The translations under genes were made by a program, and so were the position numbers. From contig NZ_CP035088.1 in assembly GCF_004786035.1 (NCBI RefSeq), forward strand, positions 966,001 through 1,030,000: 64,000 bases of DNA, read 5' to 3'. A model generated the notes under the pieces. That model ran no database searches and was not told the DNA's origin. It worked only from the letters and a program-made list of their open reading frames with translations. The stretch is from Pseudomonas viciae (GTDB lineage: Bacteria > Pseudomonadota > Gammaproteobacteria > Pseudomonadales > Pseudomonadaceae). Below are positions 54,200 to 63,827 of this stretch, one piece after another (within the stretch, counting starts at the first letter, position 1; the number at the start of each line of letters is the position of its first letter).

Positions 54200-55063
54200 A
54201 TGCCAGTCGCAGTGATTCAAATGGTCAGCCAGAGCGATGTGCTCGCCAACCTGGCCCGTGCCCGGGTGCTGCTGGAGCAGGCTGCCGCTGGTGGCGCACG
54301 GCTGGCGGTGCTGCCAGAGAACTTCGCGGCCATGGGACGACGGGACATCGCCGACATTGGTCGTGCCGAAGCCTTTGGTCAGGGACCGATCCTGCCCTGG
54401 TTGAAACAGGCCGCTCGCGACCTCAAGTTATGGATTGTGGCTGGTACGTTGCCGTTGCCACCGGTGGACCAGCCCGAGGCCAGGTCCCATGCCTGTTCGT
54501 TGCTGGTCGACGATCAGGGCCAGATCGTCGCGCGCTACGACAAGCTGCACCTGTTCGACGTGGACGTGGCGGACAACCGCGGGCGCTATCGTGAGTCTGA
54601 TGACTATGCTTATGGCGGCAATGTAGTGGTCGCCGATACACCGGTGGGCCGGGTTGGCCTGACGGTTTGCTATGACTTGCGTTTTCCGGAGCTCTATAGC
54701 GAGTTGCGGGCTGCCGGGGCCGAGCTGATCACGGCGCCCTCGGCGTTCACCGCGGTGACCGGCGCGGCCCATTGGGAAGTGCTGATCCGCGCCCGGGCCA
54801 TCGAGACCCAGTGCTATGTGCTGGCGGCCGCCCAGGGTGGCGTGCATCCGGGGCCACGGGAAACTTTTGGCCATGCCGCGATTGTCGACCCATGGGGCCG
54901 TGTGCTGGCGCAACAGGATCAAGGCGAGGCCGTGCTGCTGGCCGAACGCGACAGCAGCGAACAGGCGTCCATCAGGGCGCGCATGCCGGTGGCCAGCCAT
55001 CGGCGCTTTTTCTCGCAGGGCGCTCGACAGCGGCCTGTTCAAGACGACGAATTCAAGGCGTAA
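54200..55063 (+). CDS. Carbon-nitrogen hydrolase (nitrilase superfamily; Nit1-like amidase)
   Basis: 287-residue cytoplasmic amidase with the Glu-Lys-Cys triad: Glu-40 in [11 protein letters not shown], Lys-115 in [11 protein letters not shown] and Cys-157 in [13 protein letters not shown]. The sequence is of the Nit/YbeM type that removes the amide from deaminated glutathione, a metabolite-repair role (inference from family). The ATG at 54200 follows GAGGGAAGCACC. It lies 5 bases before tldD, which suggests co-transcription. Confidence 0.9.
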   Translation: MPVAVIQMVSQSDVLANLARARVLLEQAAAGGARLAVLPENFAAMGRRDIADIGRAEAFGQGPILPWLKQAARDLKLWIVAGTLPLPPVDQPEARSHACSLLVDDQGQIVARYDKLHLFDVDVADNRGRYRESDDYAYGGNVVVADTPVGRVGLTVCYDLRFPELYSELRAAGAELITAPSAFTAVTGAAHWEVLIRARAIETQCYVLAAAQGGVHPGPRETFGHAAIVDPWGRVLAQQDQGEAVLLAERDSSEQASIRARMPVASHRRFFSQGARQRPVQDDEFKA

Positions 55064-55068
55064 AACAT

Positions 55069-56511
55069 ATGAGCGGGTTGTTGTCCTCAGTCAGTGAACA
55101 CCTTTTAGCCCCCGGTGGCGTAACCCTGGATAGCCTGCAAGGCGTGCTGGGCGACCTGGCCGGCCCGGGCATCGATGCCGCCGACCTGTATTTCCAGGGG
55201 CAGATCTCCGAGTCCTGGTCGCTGGAAGACGGCATCGTCAAGGAAGGCAGTTTCAACCTTGATCAAGGCGTGGGCGTGCGGGCCCAATCCGGGGAAAAAA
55301 CCGGCTTCGCCTACAGTAACGCGATTACCCTCGAGGCCCTCGGCGCCGCTGCCCGTGCCGCCCGCTCGATCTCCCGGGCCGGGCAGAACGGCACGGTCCA
55401 GGCGTTCAGCAGCCAGGACGTGGCGCAGCTGTATGCACCGGACAACCCGTTGGAAGTCATGAGCCGCGCCGAAAAAGTCGAGCTGCTCAAGCGCATTGAC
55501 GTTGCCACCCGCGCTCTGGACCCGCGTATCCAGCAAGTCACGGTGAGCATGGCCGGGGTCTGGGAACGGATCCTGGTGGCCTCCACCGACGGTGGCCTGG
55601 CGGCGGACGTGCGGCCATTGGTGCGGTTCAACGTTAGCGTGATCGTCGAGCAGAATGGTCGCCGTGAGCGCGGTGGCCATGGCGGCGGTGGGCGCACCGA
55701 TTACCGTTATTTCCTCAGCGAAGATCGCGCCATGGGTTACGCCCGCGAAGCGTTGCGCCAGGCGCTGGTCAACCTGGAAGCGATCCCGGCCCCGGCTGGC
55801 ACGTTGCCAGTGGTGCTCGGTTCCGGCTGGTCCGGCGTGCTGCTGCACGAAGCGGTGGGCCACGGTCTGGAAGGCGATTTCAACCGCAAGGGCAGTTCAG
55901 CCTACAGCGGGCGCATGGGCGAAATGGTTGCCTCGAAACTCTGCACCATCGTCGATGATGGCACCCTGGCCGGACGTCGCGGATCCCTGAGCGTCGACGA
56001 CGAAGGCACGCCGACCGAGTGCACCACGCTGATTGAAAACGGCGTACTCAAGGGCTACATGCAAGACAAACTCAACGCCCGGCTGATGGGTGTGGCCCGC
56101 ACCGGCAACGGTCGTCGCGAGTCTTATGCGCACCTGCCGATGCCGCGCATGACCAACACCTACATGTTGGGTGGCCAAAGTGATCCGGCGGAAATCATTG
56201 CCTCGGTAAAAAAAGGCATCTATTGCGCCAACCTCGGCGGCGGCCAGGTGGACATCACCAGCGGCAAATTCGTCTTCTCCACCAGCGAGGCCTACCTGAT
56301 CGAAGACGGCAAGATCACCGCACCGGTCAAGGGCGCGACCCTGATCGGCAACGGGCCGGAGGCGATGAGCAAGGTGTCGATGGTCGGTAACGACCTGGCC
56401 CTGGACAGTGGCGTGGGGACGTGCGGCAAGGACGGGCAATCGGTGCCAGTGGGCGTGGGCCAACCGACCCTGAAGATCGATGCGATTACCGTGGGCGGCA
56501 CGGGCGCATGA
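55069..56511 (+). CDS. tldD: Metalloprotease TldD
   Basis: 480-residue subunit of the TldD/TldE heterodimer, which degrades unfolded peptides and matures modified peptides such as microcin B17. The zinc-binding HExxxH motif is in [14 protein letters not shown] (H260, E261, H265), with the third ligand region near [16 protein letters not shown] downstream. The ATG at 55069 is preceded by AAGGCG. The partner gene pmbA (tldE) lies 680 bases downstream, separated by the opposite-strand darP, as in other pseudomonads. Confidence 0.95.
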   Translation: MSGLLSSVSEHLLAPGGVTLDSLQGVLGDLAGPGIDAADLYFQGQISESWSLEDGIVKEGSFNLDQGVGVRAQSGEKTGFAYSNAITLEALGAAARAARSISRAGQNGTVQAFSSQDVAQLYAPDNPLEVMSRAEKVELLKRIDVATRALDPRIQQVTVSMAGVWERILVASTDGGLAADVRPLVRFNVSVIVEQNGRRERGGHGGGGRTDYRYFLSEDRAMGYAREALRQALVNLEAIPAPAGTLPVVLGSGWSGVLLHEAVGHGLEGDFNRKGSSAYSGRMGEMVASKLCTIVDDGTLAGRRGSLSVDDEGTPTECTTLIENGVLKGYMQDKLNARLMGVARTGNGRRESYAHLPMPRMTNTYMLGGQSDPAEIIASVKKGIYCANLGGGQVDITSGKFVFSTSEAYLIEDGKITAPVKGATLIGNGPEAMSKVSMVGNDLALDSGVGTCGKDGQSVPVGVGQPTLKIDAITVGGTGA

Positions 56512-56556
56512 CGGGAGCGTCGGGTGGAGTGCAGGGCCTCCACCCGCGGGCGTTAC

Positions 56557-57081
56557 TCAGCGCAGGCCGCGTTGAGTCTCGTCCAGCTCACGGATGTACT
56601 TGAAGATTTTACGGCTCGAGGCCGGTGGCTTGTTTTGCGCCAACTCGTGCTGGGCCTGACGGATCAGGGAGCGCAGTTGCTGGCGATCAGCGTCCGGGTA
56701 GTCGATGACGAATTTTTCCAGCACACCGTCATCGCCTGCGATCAAGCGATCGCGCCAGCGCTCCAGGTTATGGAAGCGTTCGTTGTACTGCCGGGTGGAG
56801 GCATCGAGTTGATCGAGCAGAGTCAAGATGGCGTCAGTGTCCTGGTCGCGCATCAGTTTGCCGATGAATTGCAGGTGCCGTTTACGCGCGATATTCGCGG
56901 TGTGCTTGGGCGCATCGGCCAGGGCCCGGCGCAAGGCGTCGGTCAGGGGCAGTTTGGCCAGCAAGTCAGGCTTGAGTGTTGTCAGGCGCTCGCCGAGGTC
57001 AACCAGAGCATGCAGCTCGCGTTTGACCTGGGATTTGCTTTTTTCACCCTCGTAGAGGGAGTCGTCGTAAGAATCAACCAT
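56557..57081 (-). CDS. darP: Ribosome biogenesis factor DarP (YjgA, DUF615)
   Basis: 174-residue helical protein that associates with precursor 50S ribosomal particles. The family pattern is clear: [20 protein letters not shown] near the N-terminus, [33 protein letters not shown] and the C-terminal [20 protein letters not shown]. The ATG at 57079-57081 is the first in agreement with homologues. It lies on the opposite strand between tldD and pmbA, convergent with tldD. Confidence 0.93.
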   Translation of the reverse strand: MVDSYDDSLYEGEKSKSQVKRELHALVDLGERLTTLKPDLLAKLPLTDALRRALADAPKHTANIARKRHLQFIGKLMRDQDTDAILTLLDQLDASTRQYNERFHNLERWRDRLIAGDDGVLEKFVIDYPDADRQQLRSLIRQAQHELAQNKPPASSRKIFKYIRELDETQRGLR

Positions 57082-57189
57082 GGTGGCAGTCCGCAAAGAA
57101 ACGCCGCCATGATAACCAGTCGGGGGCCGCTTGTCCGGCCCGGTCGCTCGAAGGCCATCACCGAAAGCAGAATTTGAGTGGAGAACACC

Positions 57190-58536
57190 ATGAGTGCAGT
57201 TCAGAGCGTCGGCCCGCAAGCATTGCCGGCACTGCAGGAACAAGTCGAGCAGATCCTTGCCGAGGCCAAGCGACAGGGGGCCAGCGCCTGTGAGGTGGCG
57301 GTGTCGCTGGAGCAGGGCCTGTCGACCTCGGTGCGCCAGCGCGAGGTGGAAACCGTCGAATTCAACCGCGACCAGGGCTTTGGCATCACCTTGTACGTGG
57401 GCCAGCGCAAGGGCTCGGCCAGCACTTCGGCCAGTGGCCCGGACGCCATTCGCGAAACCGTCGCCGCCGCACTGGCGATTGCCAAGCACACCTCCGAAGA
57501 CGAAGCCTCGGGCCTGGCCGATGCCGCGCTGATGTGCAAGGAGTTGCGGGACTTCGACTTGTTCCACGCCTGGGACATCACCCCTGAACAGGCCATCGAG
57601 CAGGCACTGCGTTGCGAAGCGGCGGCGTTCGATGCCGACCCGCGGATCAAGAATGCCGACGGCACGACGCTCAATACCCACCAGGGCTGCCGGGTCTACG
57701 GTAACAGCCACGGTTTCATCGGCGGTTATGCATCGACCCGTCACAGCCTCAGTTGCGTGATGATCGCCGAAGCCAACGGGCAGATGCAGCGCGATTACTG
57801 GTACGACGTGAGCCGCCAGGGCACGCTGTTGGCTGACCCGGTGAGCATCGGCCAGAAAGCTGCGCAACGGGCGGCCAGCCGCTTGGGCGCACGGCCAGTG
57901 CCGACTTGTGAAGTGCCGGTGCTGTTTTCTGCCGAGCTGGCCGGTGGTTTGTTTGGCAGCTTCCTGTCGGCGGTGTCCGGCGGCAACCTGTACCGCAAGT
58001 CGTCGTTTCTCGAAGGGGCGCTGGGCCAGAAACTGTTCCCGGAATGGATGACCATCGATGAACGTCCGCACCTGATGCAAGCCATGGGCAGTTCGGCGTT
58101 CGACGGCGATGGCCTGGCGACCTACGCCAAGCCGTTCGTGGAAAACGGTGAACTGGTGTCCTATATCCTCGGCACCTATTCGGGTCGCAAGCTCGGCATG
58201 CCGAGCACCGCCAATGCTGGCGGCGTGCACAATTTGTTCGTCACCCATGGCGAAGAAGACCAGGCCGCCCTGCTGCGACGCATGGGCCGCGGCTTGCTGG
58301 TGACCGAACTGATGGGCCATGGCCTGAACATGGTCACCGGGGATTACTCCCGTGGTGCGGCGGGGTTCTGGGTCGAGAACGGCGAGATTCAATTTGCGGT
58401 CCAGGAAGTGACCATCGCCGGTAACATGCGCGACATGTTCAAGCAGATCGTGGCCGTGGGTAACGACCTGGAGCTGCGCAGCAACATCCGCACCGGCTCG
58501 GTGTTGATCGAGCGGATGACGGTGGCGGGGAGCTAA
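57190..58536 (+). CDS. pmbA: Metalloprotease-complex subunit PmbA/TldE
   Basis: 448-residue partner of TldD that itself lacks the HExxxH zinc site, as usual for TldE proteins. Landmarks: [60 protein letters not shown] and [20 protein letters not shown]. The ATG at 57190 has GGAG 7 bases upstream. It is followed by a strong terminator. Confidence 0.95.
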   Translation: MSAVQSVGPQALPALQEQVEQILAEAKRQGASACEVAVSLEQGLSTSVRQREVETVEFNRDQGFGITLYVGQRKGSASTSASGPDAIRETVAAALAIAKHTSEDEASGLADAALMCKELRDFDLFHAWDITPEQAIEQALRCEAAAFDADPRIKNADGTTLNTHQGCRVYGNSHGFIGGYASTRHSLSCVMIAEANGQMQRDYWYDVSRQGTLLADPVSIGQKAAQRAASRLGARPVPTCEVPVLFSAELAGGLFGSFLSAVSGGNLYRKSSFLEGALGQKLFPEWMTIDERPHLMQAMGSSAFDGDGLATYAKPFVENGELVSYILGTYSGRKLGMPSTANAGGVHNLFVTHGEEDQAALLRRMGRGLLVTELMGHGLNMVTGDYSRGAAGFWVENGEIQFAVQEVTIAGNMRDMFKQIVAVGNDLELRSNIRTGSVLIERMTVAGS

Positions 58537-58547
58537 CGCTCATCGCG

Positions 58548-58588
58548 TAAAAAAGGCGCGTCATTCGTTTGGATGGCGCGCCTTTTTT
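58548..58588 (+). terminator. Rho-independent terminator of pmbA
   Basis: AAAAAAGGCGCG ... CGCGCCTTTTTT: a 6-bp GC stem extended by six A-T pairs, with inner CAT / ATG pairing, 12 bases after the pmbA stop. The symmetric A and T runs make it bidirectional. Confidence 0.92.
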
Positions 58589-58604
58589 GTGCCCGCAGAA
58601 ACCT

Positions 58605-58634
58605 TGTGGGGAGGGCGCTTGCTCCCTCGCCACG
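58605..58634. repeat. Single REP of the GGCGAGGGAGC family
   Basis: TTGTGGGGAGGGCGCTTGCT with CCCTCGCCAC, a shortened and altered version of the palindrome at 41758, between the pmbA terminator and the fagA promoter. Confidence 0.7.
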
Positions 58635-58680
58635 ATGAATTTGTGTGGCCTCGCTGTTGTGTTGCTTCTTATTATCATCT

Positions 58681-58699
58681 AATAATGAATCTCATTTGC
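58681..58699. promoter_or_regulatory. Fur box upstream of fagA
   Basis: AATAATGAATCTCATTTGC matches 13 of 19 positions of the Fur consensus, with ATAATGA and TCATT arms in register; TTATTATCATC just before it forms a second, overlapping half-site. It lies 17 bases before the fagA ATG, in the promoter, so iron-loaded Fur would repress the whole fagA-fumC-orfX-sodA unit. Confidence 0.75.
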
Positions 58700-58715
58700 C
58701 GAATGAGCCCCGGTC

Positions 58716-59111
58716 ATGAGTTCTGCCCTGCACGAGCAACCCTACCTTGAAAGCTGGCGTTGGATGAGCCGCCAGATTCGCTGCGCGATGAGCCCCGACG
58801 AGCCGCGGCTGATCGAGCATTACCTGGCCGAGGGCCGCTACCTGGCCTGCTGCACCGCCACTTCGCCGTGGATGATTTGCGAAACGACCTTTCGCTTACT
58901 GCTCGACACCGCCTCGGATGTCGCGTTGCCCTGGCACTGGCGCACGCTCTGCCTCGACCAGGCCTGGCGCCCATTGCGCGACCTCGAACGACAAGCACTG
59001 TGCCGCTGCCGCCTCAAGCGCTGGCAGAGCCATGCCTGGGCGTTGGCGACCTGCGCCCTGGAGCCGTCGATTCCTCTTATTGAACTGGTGCAAGGAACTC
59101 CCGATGAGTAA
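58716..59111 (+). CDS. fagA: Fur-associated gene product FagA
   Basis: 131-residue protein rich in Cys, Trp and Arg (SWRWMSRQIRCAMSPDEPRL, YLACCTATSPWMICETTF) that belongs to the small Pseudomonas family encoded at the head of the fumC-sodA operon. Its biochemical role is not established. The many cysteines (six or more) could bind a metal; this is inference. It overlaps fumC by 8 bases and has a Fur box right upstream. Confidence 0.85.
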   Translation: MSSALHEQPYLESWRWMSRQIRCAMSPDEPRLIEHYLAEGRYLACCTATSPWMICETTFRLLLDTASDVALPWHWRTLCLDQAWRPLRDLERQALCRCRLKRWQSHAWALATCALEPSIPLIELVQGTPDE

Positions 59112-60480
59112 TACCCGTATCGAACGCGACAGCATGGGCGAACTTCAAGTCCCGGTGGACGCCCTTTACGGCGCGCAGACCCAGCGTGCTGTGGATAACT
59201 TCCCGGTCAGTGGCCAGCGCATGCCAGCGCAGTTCATTCGCGCGCTGATCCTGGCCAAGGCCGCTGCCGCCCGGGCCAACGTAGAGCTTGGGCAAATCAG
59301 CGCGGCCCAGGGCAAGGCCATCGTCGACGCGGCCCAGGGGCTGCTCGAAGGCCAGTTCATGGAGCATTTTCCGGTGGATATCTTCCAGACCGGCTCCGGC
59401 ACCAGCTCCAACATGAACGCCAATGAAGTGATCGCTACCCTGGCCAGTCGTCTGCTGGGAGAGACGGTCAACCCGAACGATCACGTTAACTGCGGTCAGA
59501 GCAGCAACGACATCATTCCCACCAGCATTCATGTCAGCGCTGCACTGGCCTTGCATGAGCAGTTGCTGCCGGCGCTGCTGCACCTGGTGCAGGTGATCGA
59601 GCGCAAGGCCGAAGAGGTTCACCCGTTCATCAAGACCGGTCGCACCCATTTGATGGATGCCATGCCGGTGCGCTTGAGCCAGGTGCTCAATGGATGGGCG
59701 CAGCAACTCAAAGCCAATATCGGTCACTTGCAGGACTTGCTGCCGAGCCTGCAAGCCCTGGCCCAGGGCGGTACGGCAGTCGGCACAGGGGTCAACGCCC
59801 ATCCCCGCTTTGCCGAGTTGTTCAGCCAACAACTGACGCAACTGACCCAAGTGCAATTTACCCCGGGCAAGAATCTGTTCGCGCTGATCGGCTCCCAGGA
59901 CACCGCCGTGGCGGTTTCCGGACAGCTCAAGACCACGGCGGTGTCGCTGATGAAAATCGCCAACGACCTGCGCTGGATGAATTCCGGGCCGCTGGCAGGC
60001 CTGGGAGAAATCGAACTCGAAGGCCTGCAGCCGGGCTCCTCGATCATGCCCGGCAAGGTCAACCCGGTCATTCCCGAAGCCACTGCGATGGTGGCGGCCC
60101 AGGTGATCGGCAATGACACGGTGATCACCATCGCCGGTCAATCGGGCAACTTCGAATTGAACGTCATGCTGCCGATCATCGCCCAGAATCTGCTGAGCAG
60201 TATCGCCTTGATGTCTACCGCCAGCCGCTTGCTGGCCGACAAGGCCATCGCCACGTTCAAGGTCAACGAGGCCAGGCTCAAGGAAGCGTTGTCGCGCAAC
60301 CCGATCCTGGTCACCGCACTGAACCCGATCATCGGTTACCAGAAGGCCGCTGAAATCGCCAAGAAGGCTTATCAGCAGGGCCGGCCGGTGATTGATGTCG
60401 CCCTGGAACACACTGATCTGACGCGCGGCGAACTGGAGATCCTGCTGGACCCGGAAAAGCTCACCGCTGGCGGTGTGTAA
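59104..60480 (+). CDS. fumC: Fumarate hydratase class II (iron-free)
   Basis: Interconverts fumarate and L-malate without an iron-sulfur cluster, so it can replace FumA/B-type enzymes under iron limitation or oxidative stress. 458 residues: TGSGTSSNMNANEVI (97-111), TGRTHLMDAMP with the catalytic histidine (H182) and the superfamily signature GSSIMPGKVNP (311-321). The ATG at 59104 lies inside the end of fagA (ATGAGTAA), so translation is coupled. Position between fagA and sodA supports Fur control. Confidence 0.97.
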   Translation: MSNTRIERDSMGELQVPVDALYGAQTQRAVDNFPVSGQRMPAQFIRALILAKAAAARANVELGQISAAQGKAIVDAAQGLLEGQFMEHFPVDIFQTGSGTSSNMNANEVIATLASRLLGETVNPNDHVNCGQSSNDIIPTSIHVSAALALHEQLLPALLHLVQVIERKAEEVHPFIKTGRTHLMDAMPVRLSQVLNGWAQQLKANIGHLQDLLPSLQALAQGGTAVGTGVNAHPRFAELFSQQLTQLTQVQFTPGKNLFALIGSQDTAVAVSGQLKTTAVSLMKIANDLRWMNSGPLAGLGEIELEGLQPGSSIMPGKVNPVIPEATAMVAAQVIGNDTVITIAGQSGNFELNVMLPIIAQNLLSSIALMSTASRLLADKAIATFKVNEARLKEALSRNPILVTALNPIIGYQKAAEIAKKAYQQGRPVIDVALEHTDLTRGELEILLDPEKLTAGGV

Positions 60481-60506
60481 CCCGACACCTCTGTGGAGGA
60501 ATCACC

Positions 60507-60947
60507 ATGGAACATTGGAAACGCACGATCGAACGGGCCAATCGCTGCTTCATGCTCGGCGAGCTGGTGGACGCTCGCGAAGGTTATCTGCAAGCGCTGG
60601 CCCTGGCCCAAGTGCTATTTGAGCGTTGGCCAGACGCCGATGAGGCGGTGGCCGCCTGCGTCGTTTCTCATCACAACCTGGCGGATCTGCACTTGCGGCT
60701 GAACCAGCCGGAGGAGAGCGCCGAGTATCTGTGTGCCATCCATCAGAGGTTGCTGCAGACGATGCAGGACGAGCGCCAGGCGCCGGCGTTGCGTGCGGCG
60801 GCGATGCGCCAGAGCCACAAGACCTATGTCGAACTGCTGAGTTTCATCAGCGAGCACGGTGAGTACCCGCGCACCCAACGCTTGTTGCACTGCAACGCCG
60901 CTTCGCCGCGGCCGAGCAATGCCCCTCTTCATTATGGAGTTCATTGA
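60507..60947 (+). CDS. Conserved protein of the fagA-fumC-orfX-sodA operon (orfX)
   Basis: 146 residues, predicted all-helical and TPR-like: [20 protein letters not shown], then [20 protein letters not shown] and [20 protein letters not shown]. No catalytic motif is visible. A gene of this kind always stands between fumC and sodA in pseudomonads as far as I remember, but its role is not known; an adaptor or assembly role is conceivable. The ATG has GGAGGAATCACC upstream. It lies 26 bases after fumC and 2 bases before sodA. Confidence 0.82.
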   Translation: MEHWKRTIERANRCFMLGELVDAREGYLQALALAQVLFERWPDADEAVAACVVSHHNLADLHLRLNQPEESAEYLCAIHQRLLQTMQDERQAPALRAAAMRQSHKTYVELLSFISEHGEYPRTQRLLHCNAASPRPSNAPLHYGVH

Positions 60948-60949
60948 GA

Positions 60950-61573
60950 ATGGCTTTCACCTTGCCTGCATTGCCCTACGCCTACGACGCCCTGGAGCCG
61001 CACATCGATGCGCAAACCATGGAGATCCACTACACCAAGCATCACCAGACTTACATCAACAACCTCAACGCCGCAGTACAAGGCACGGAATACGCCGAAT
61101 GGCCGGTCGAAAAACTGCTGTCCAGCGTGGAGCAATTGCCGCAAGGCCTGAGGGCCGCCGTCATCAACCAAGGTGGTGGGCATGCCAACCATTCGTTGTT
61201 CTGGGAGGTCATGTCACCCCTGGGCGGCGGTCAACCTGATGGTGTCCTGGCGGCGGCGATCGAGGCGCAACTAGGTGGTCTGGAACAGTTCAAGGAAGCC
61301 TTCACTAAAGCGGCACTGACCCGTTTCGGCAGTGGCTGGGCCTGGTTGAGCGTGACCGCGCAAAAAACGCTGGTGGTGGAGAGCAGCGGTAATCAGGACA
61401 GCCCGTTGATGAACGGCAATACGCCGATTCTTGGCCTCGACGTGTGGGAGCACGCGTATTACCTGCTGTACCAGAACCGTCGGCCCGAATACATCAACGC
61501 TTTCTATAACGTGATCAACTGGCCTGAAGTCGCGCGCCGCTATCAGGCTGCGCTGGCCTTGAATCCTCTATAA
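60950..61573 (+). CDS. sodA: Superoxide dismutase (Mn type)
   Basis: Cytoplasmic enzyme, 207 residues, that turns superoxide into H2O2 and O2. The four metal ligands are His-27 (EIHYTKHH), His-81 (HANHSLFW), Asp-164 and His-168 ([12 protein letters not shown]). GGGHANH (75-81) is the Mn-type pattern. The ATG at 60950 is chosen because [14 protein letters not shown] follows at the usual distance. Last gene of the Fur-type operon, giving an iron-independent SOD when iron is low. Confidence 0.96.
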   Translation: MAFTLPALPYAYDALEPHIDAQTMEIHYTKHHQTYINNLNAAVQGTEYAEWPVEKLLSSVEQLPQGLRAAVINQGGGHANHSLFWEVMSPLGGGQPDGVLAAAIEAQLGGLEQFKEAFTKAALTRFGSGWAWLSVTAQKTLVVESSGNQDSPLMNGNTPILGLDVWEHAYYLLYQNRRPEYINAFYNVINWPEVARRYQAALALNPL

Positions 61574-61592
61574 AAACCATCCAAGGCTGACT

Positions 61593-62483
61593 ATGGATAC
61601 TGAAACACTGGCGATAGGAAGTGGGCGGCTGTTTCGCTATGCCTTGGGATCGCTGTTGCTGTTGGCCGGGATGACATTGTTGGTGGCTCAGGGCCTGGCG
61701 TGGCTGGACCTGGAGCCGAAACTGTTGCGTGCGCTGCAGGGCGGGAGCCTTTGCGCCTTGGGTACGGCGTTGGGCGCCGTGCCGGTGTTGGTCATCCGGC
61801 GCATGCCCCAGGCCGTGAGCGATTCGCTGCTGGGCTTCGGCGCAGGCGTGATGCTGGCCGCTACGGCATTTTCGCTGATCGTGCCGGGCATTACCGCGGC
61901 CGAACAGCTGGGGCTTACACCTTGGGCGGCCAGCGGGCTGATCAGCTTCGGTATCCTGCTGGGGGCATTCGGGCTGTATCTGGTGGATCGCAAGGTGTCA
62001 GCCAGTCCCGAGCGGCTGGTGGCGGCGCCGGGACGTCCGATCATTGCACCGAGGATCTGGTTGTTTGTGTTTGCCATTGTGGCTCACAACATCCCCGAAG
62101 GGATGGCCGTCGGCGTGTCGGCGGGCGGCGGCATGCCCGATGCCGACAGCCTGGCGATGGGCATCGCTTTGCAGGATGTGCCTGAGGGACTGGTGATCGC
62201 ACTGGTACTGGCCGCAGCGGGGATGTCGCGGATCAAGGCCTTTATGATTGGCGCCGCGTCCGGGTTGGTCGAGCCGCTGTTCGCGCTGTTGTGCGCCTGG
62301 CTGGTCAGCCTGGCCGAGATGCTGTTGCCCCTGGGCCTGGCGCTAGCGGCCGGGGCGATGCTGTTGGTGGTGACTCACGAGGTCATTCCCGAATCGCGTC
62401 GCAATGGTCATGACAAGCTGGCGAGTTTGGGGTTGCTGGTGGGGTTTTGCTTGATGATGGTGATGGATACGGCGTTGGCGTGA
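61593..62483 (+). CDS. ZIP-family divalent metal transporter
   Basis: 296-residue membrane protein with eight helices and the two metal-site helices of the ZIP family: AHNIPEGMAVGVSAGG (164-179) and ALQDVPEGLVIALVL. The second site has Gln-Asp where others have His-Asn. It probably brings in Zn2+, Mn2+ or Fe2+; its place 19 bases after sodA makes Mn supply to SodA an attractive guess, but that is inference. It is likely co-transcribed with sodA, as no terminator lies between. Confidence 0.9.
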   Translation: MDTETLAIGSGRLFRYALGSLLLLAGMTLLVAQGLAWLDLEPKLLRALQGGSLCALGTALGAVPVLVIRRMPQAVSDSLLGFGAGVMLAATAFSLIVPGITAAEQLGLTPWAASGLISFGILLGAFGLYLVDRKVSASPERLVAAPGRPIIAPRIWLFVFAIVAHNIPEGMAVGVSAGGGMPDADSLAMGIALQDVPEGLVIALVLAAAGMSRIKAFMIGAASGLVEPLFALLCAWLVSLAEMLLPLGLALAAGAMLLVVTHEVIPESRRNGHDKLASLGLLVGFCLMMVMDTALA

Positions 62484-62545
62484 CAAATGACGGGGCGCGA
62501 ACACAGCCGCCTGTGGTGATGTGATTTATCTGTGGAGAGGGGATC

Positions 62546-62635
62546 TGTGGAAGCAAGGCTTGCCCGCGATGCAGGCGCTGCGATTGTGCAGGTTGGCCGA
62601 GTTATCGTTCATCGCGAGCAAGCTTTGCTCCCACA
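62546..62635. repeat. Degenerate REPIN
   Basis: TGTGGAAGCAAGGCTTGCCC at 62546 and inverted ATCGCGAGCAAGCTTTGCTC ending at 62635, with two or three base changes from the consensus, between the ZIP gene and the converging ptsO. Confidence 0.75.
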
Positions 62636-62676
62636 AAAAACCTCGCCACAATGAGTCCGCCTTGAACCTGGGCCAG

Positions 62677-62952
62677 TTACTCGCCTTCGTCGAAATAGTT
62701 GTTGATCAGCGCCACCAACGCATCCAATGCCTCTTGCGCCTGTTCCCCTTCAGTTTCCAGGTGGATCCTGGTGCCCTTGCCGGCGGCGAGCATCATCATC
62801 GCCATGATACTTTTACCGTCGATCGTGGACTCAGGCGTGCGCCCGACCCGGATGGTGGTGTCCTTGAATTGGCCAGCAATCCCAACGAACTTGGCCGACG
62901 CGCGGGCATGCAATCCCAGCTTGTTGATGATTTCGATTTCCAGAGCAGGCAT
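62677..62952 (-). CDS. ptsO: Phosphocarrier protein NPr (HPr-like, nitrogen PTS)
   Basis: 91-residue HPr-fold protein that passes phosphate from PtsP to PtsN. The phosphorylated histidine is His-15 in NKLGLHARASAKFV; the second conserved segment is STIDGKSIMAMMMLAAGKGT, with the regulatory serine region in GKSIM. It lies 15 bases after rapZ in the ptsN-rapZ-ptsO order. Confidence 0.95.
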   Translation of the reverse strand: MPALEIEIINKLGLHARASAKFVGIAGQFKDTTIRVGRTPESTIDGKSIMAMMMLAAGKGTRIHLETEGEQAQEALDALVALINNYFDEGE

Positions 62953-62967
62953 CGCGATGTGAATCCT

Positions 62968-63825
62968 TTAGCTGAGGTCGCGGTGGCGAACCTGGACGTT
63001 CTTCAGGGACTGTTGCAGGAGCTGACCCAGGCGTTCGGTCAGGTAGACAGAGCGGTGATGGCCACCGGTGCAGCCGATGGCGATCGTGACGTAGGCACGG
63101 TTGCTCGCGGCAAAGCGGGGCAGCCATTTGAGCAGGTAGGTGGAGATATCCTGGAACATTTCCTCGACATCCGGCTGGGCGGCCAGGTAGTCGACCACTG
63201 GCTGGTCAAGCCCGGACTGCTCACGCAATTCCGGTTTCCAGTAAGGGTTGGGCAGGCAGCGCACGTCGAACACCAGGTCGGCGTCTACCGGCATGCCACG
63301 CTTGAAGCCAAACGACTCCACCAGGAACGCCGTGCCTGGCTCCGGCTGGTTCAGCAGGCGCAACTTGATGGTGTCGCGTAGCTGATACAGGTTCAGGTGC
63401 GTGGTGTTGACCTTCAGGTCCGCCAAGTCGGCGATCGGGCTCAGCAGTTGGCTTTCGTCTTGGATGGCTTCGGCCAGGGAACGGCTGGCGTTGCTCAGCG
63501 GGTGGCGTCGGCGGGTCTCGGAAAAACGCTTGAGCAACGTCTCTTCATCGGCATCCAGGTACAGCACATCGCACTGGATATGCCGGCTGCGCACTTCCTC
63601 GAGCAGTTCAGGAAAGCGCGACAGATGGCTCGGCAGGTTGCGTGCATCAATGGACACCGCCACCAGTGGCTGCGCCAGTTCGGTGTGGATCAATGCACGC
63701 TCGGCCAGCTCTGGCAGCAGGCCGGCCGGCAGGTTGTCGATGCAATAGTAGCCGCTGTCCTCAAGGACATTGAGCGCCGTGCTTTTACCGGAGCCGGAGC
63801 GGCCACTGACGATGATCATGCGCAT
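62968..63825 (-). CDS. rapZ: RNase adapter protein RapZ (YvcJ family P-loop protein)
   Basis: 285 residues. N-terminal ATP/GTP-binding P-loop GRSGSGKS (8-15) and the C-terminal domain with [16 protein letters not shown], which in E. coli binds small RNAs and glucosamine-6-phosphate. The ATG at 63823-63825 lies two bases after the ptsN stop, so the three genes form one operon. The RNase E adapter role is known for enterobacteria; in Pseudomonas it is inferred. Confidence 0.95.
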   Translation of the reverse strand: MRMIIVSGRSGSGKSTALNVLEDSGYYCIDNLPAGLLPELAERALIHTELAQPLVAVSIDARNLPSHLSRFPELLEEVRSRHIQCDVLYLDADEETLLKRFSETRRRHPLSNASRSLAEAIQDESQLLSPIADLADLKVNTTHLNLYQLRDTIKLRLLNQPEPGTAFLVESFGFKRGMPVDADLVFDVRCLPNPYWKPELREQSGLDQPVVDYLAAQPDVEEMFQDISTYLLKWLPRFAASNRAYVTIAIGCTGGHHRSVYLTERLGQLLQQSLKNVQVRHRDLS

Positions 63826-63827
63826 GT

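Noticed and set aside
54772..55068. Longer N-terminus for tldD
   Set aside because: The extra 99 codons lie out of frame within the nitrilase gene; the homologous part begins at [13 protein letters not shown].
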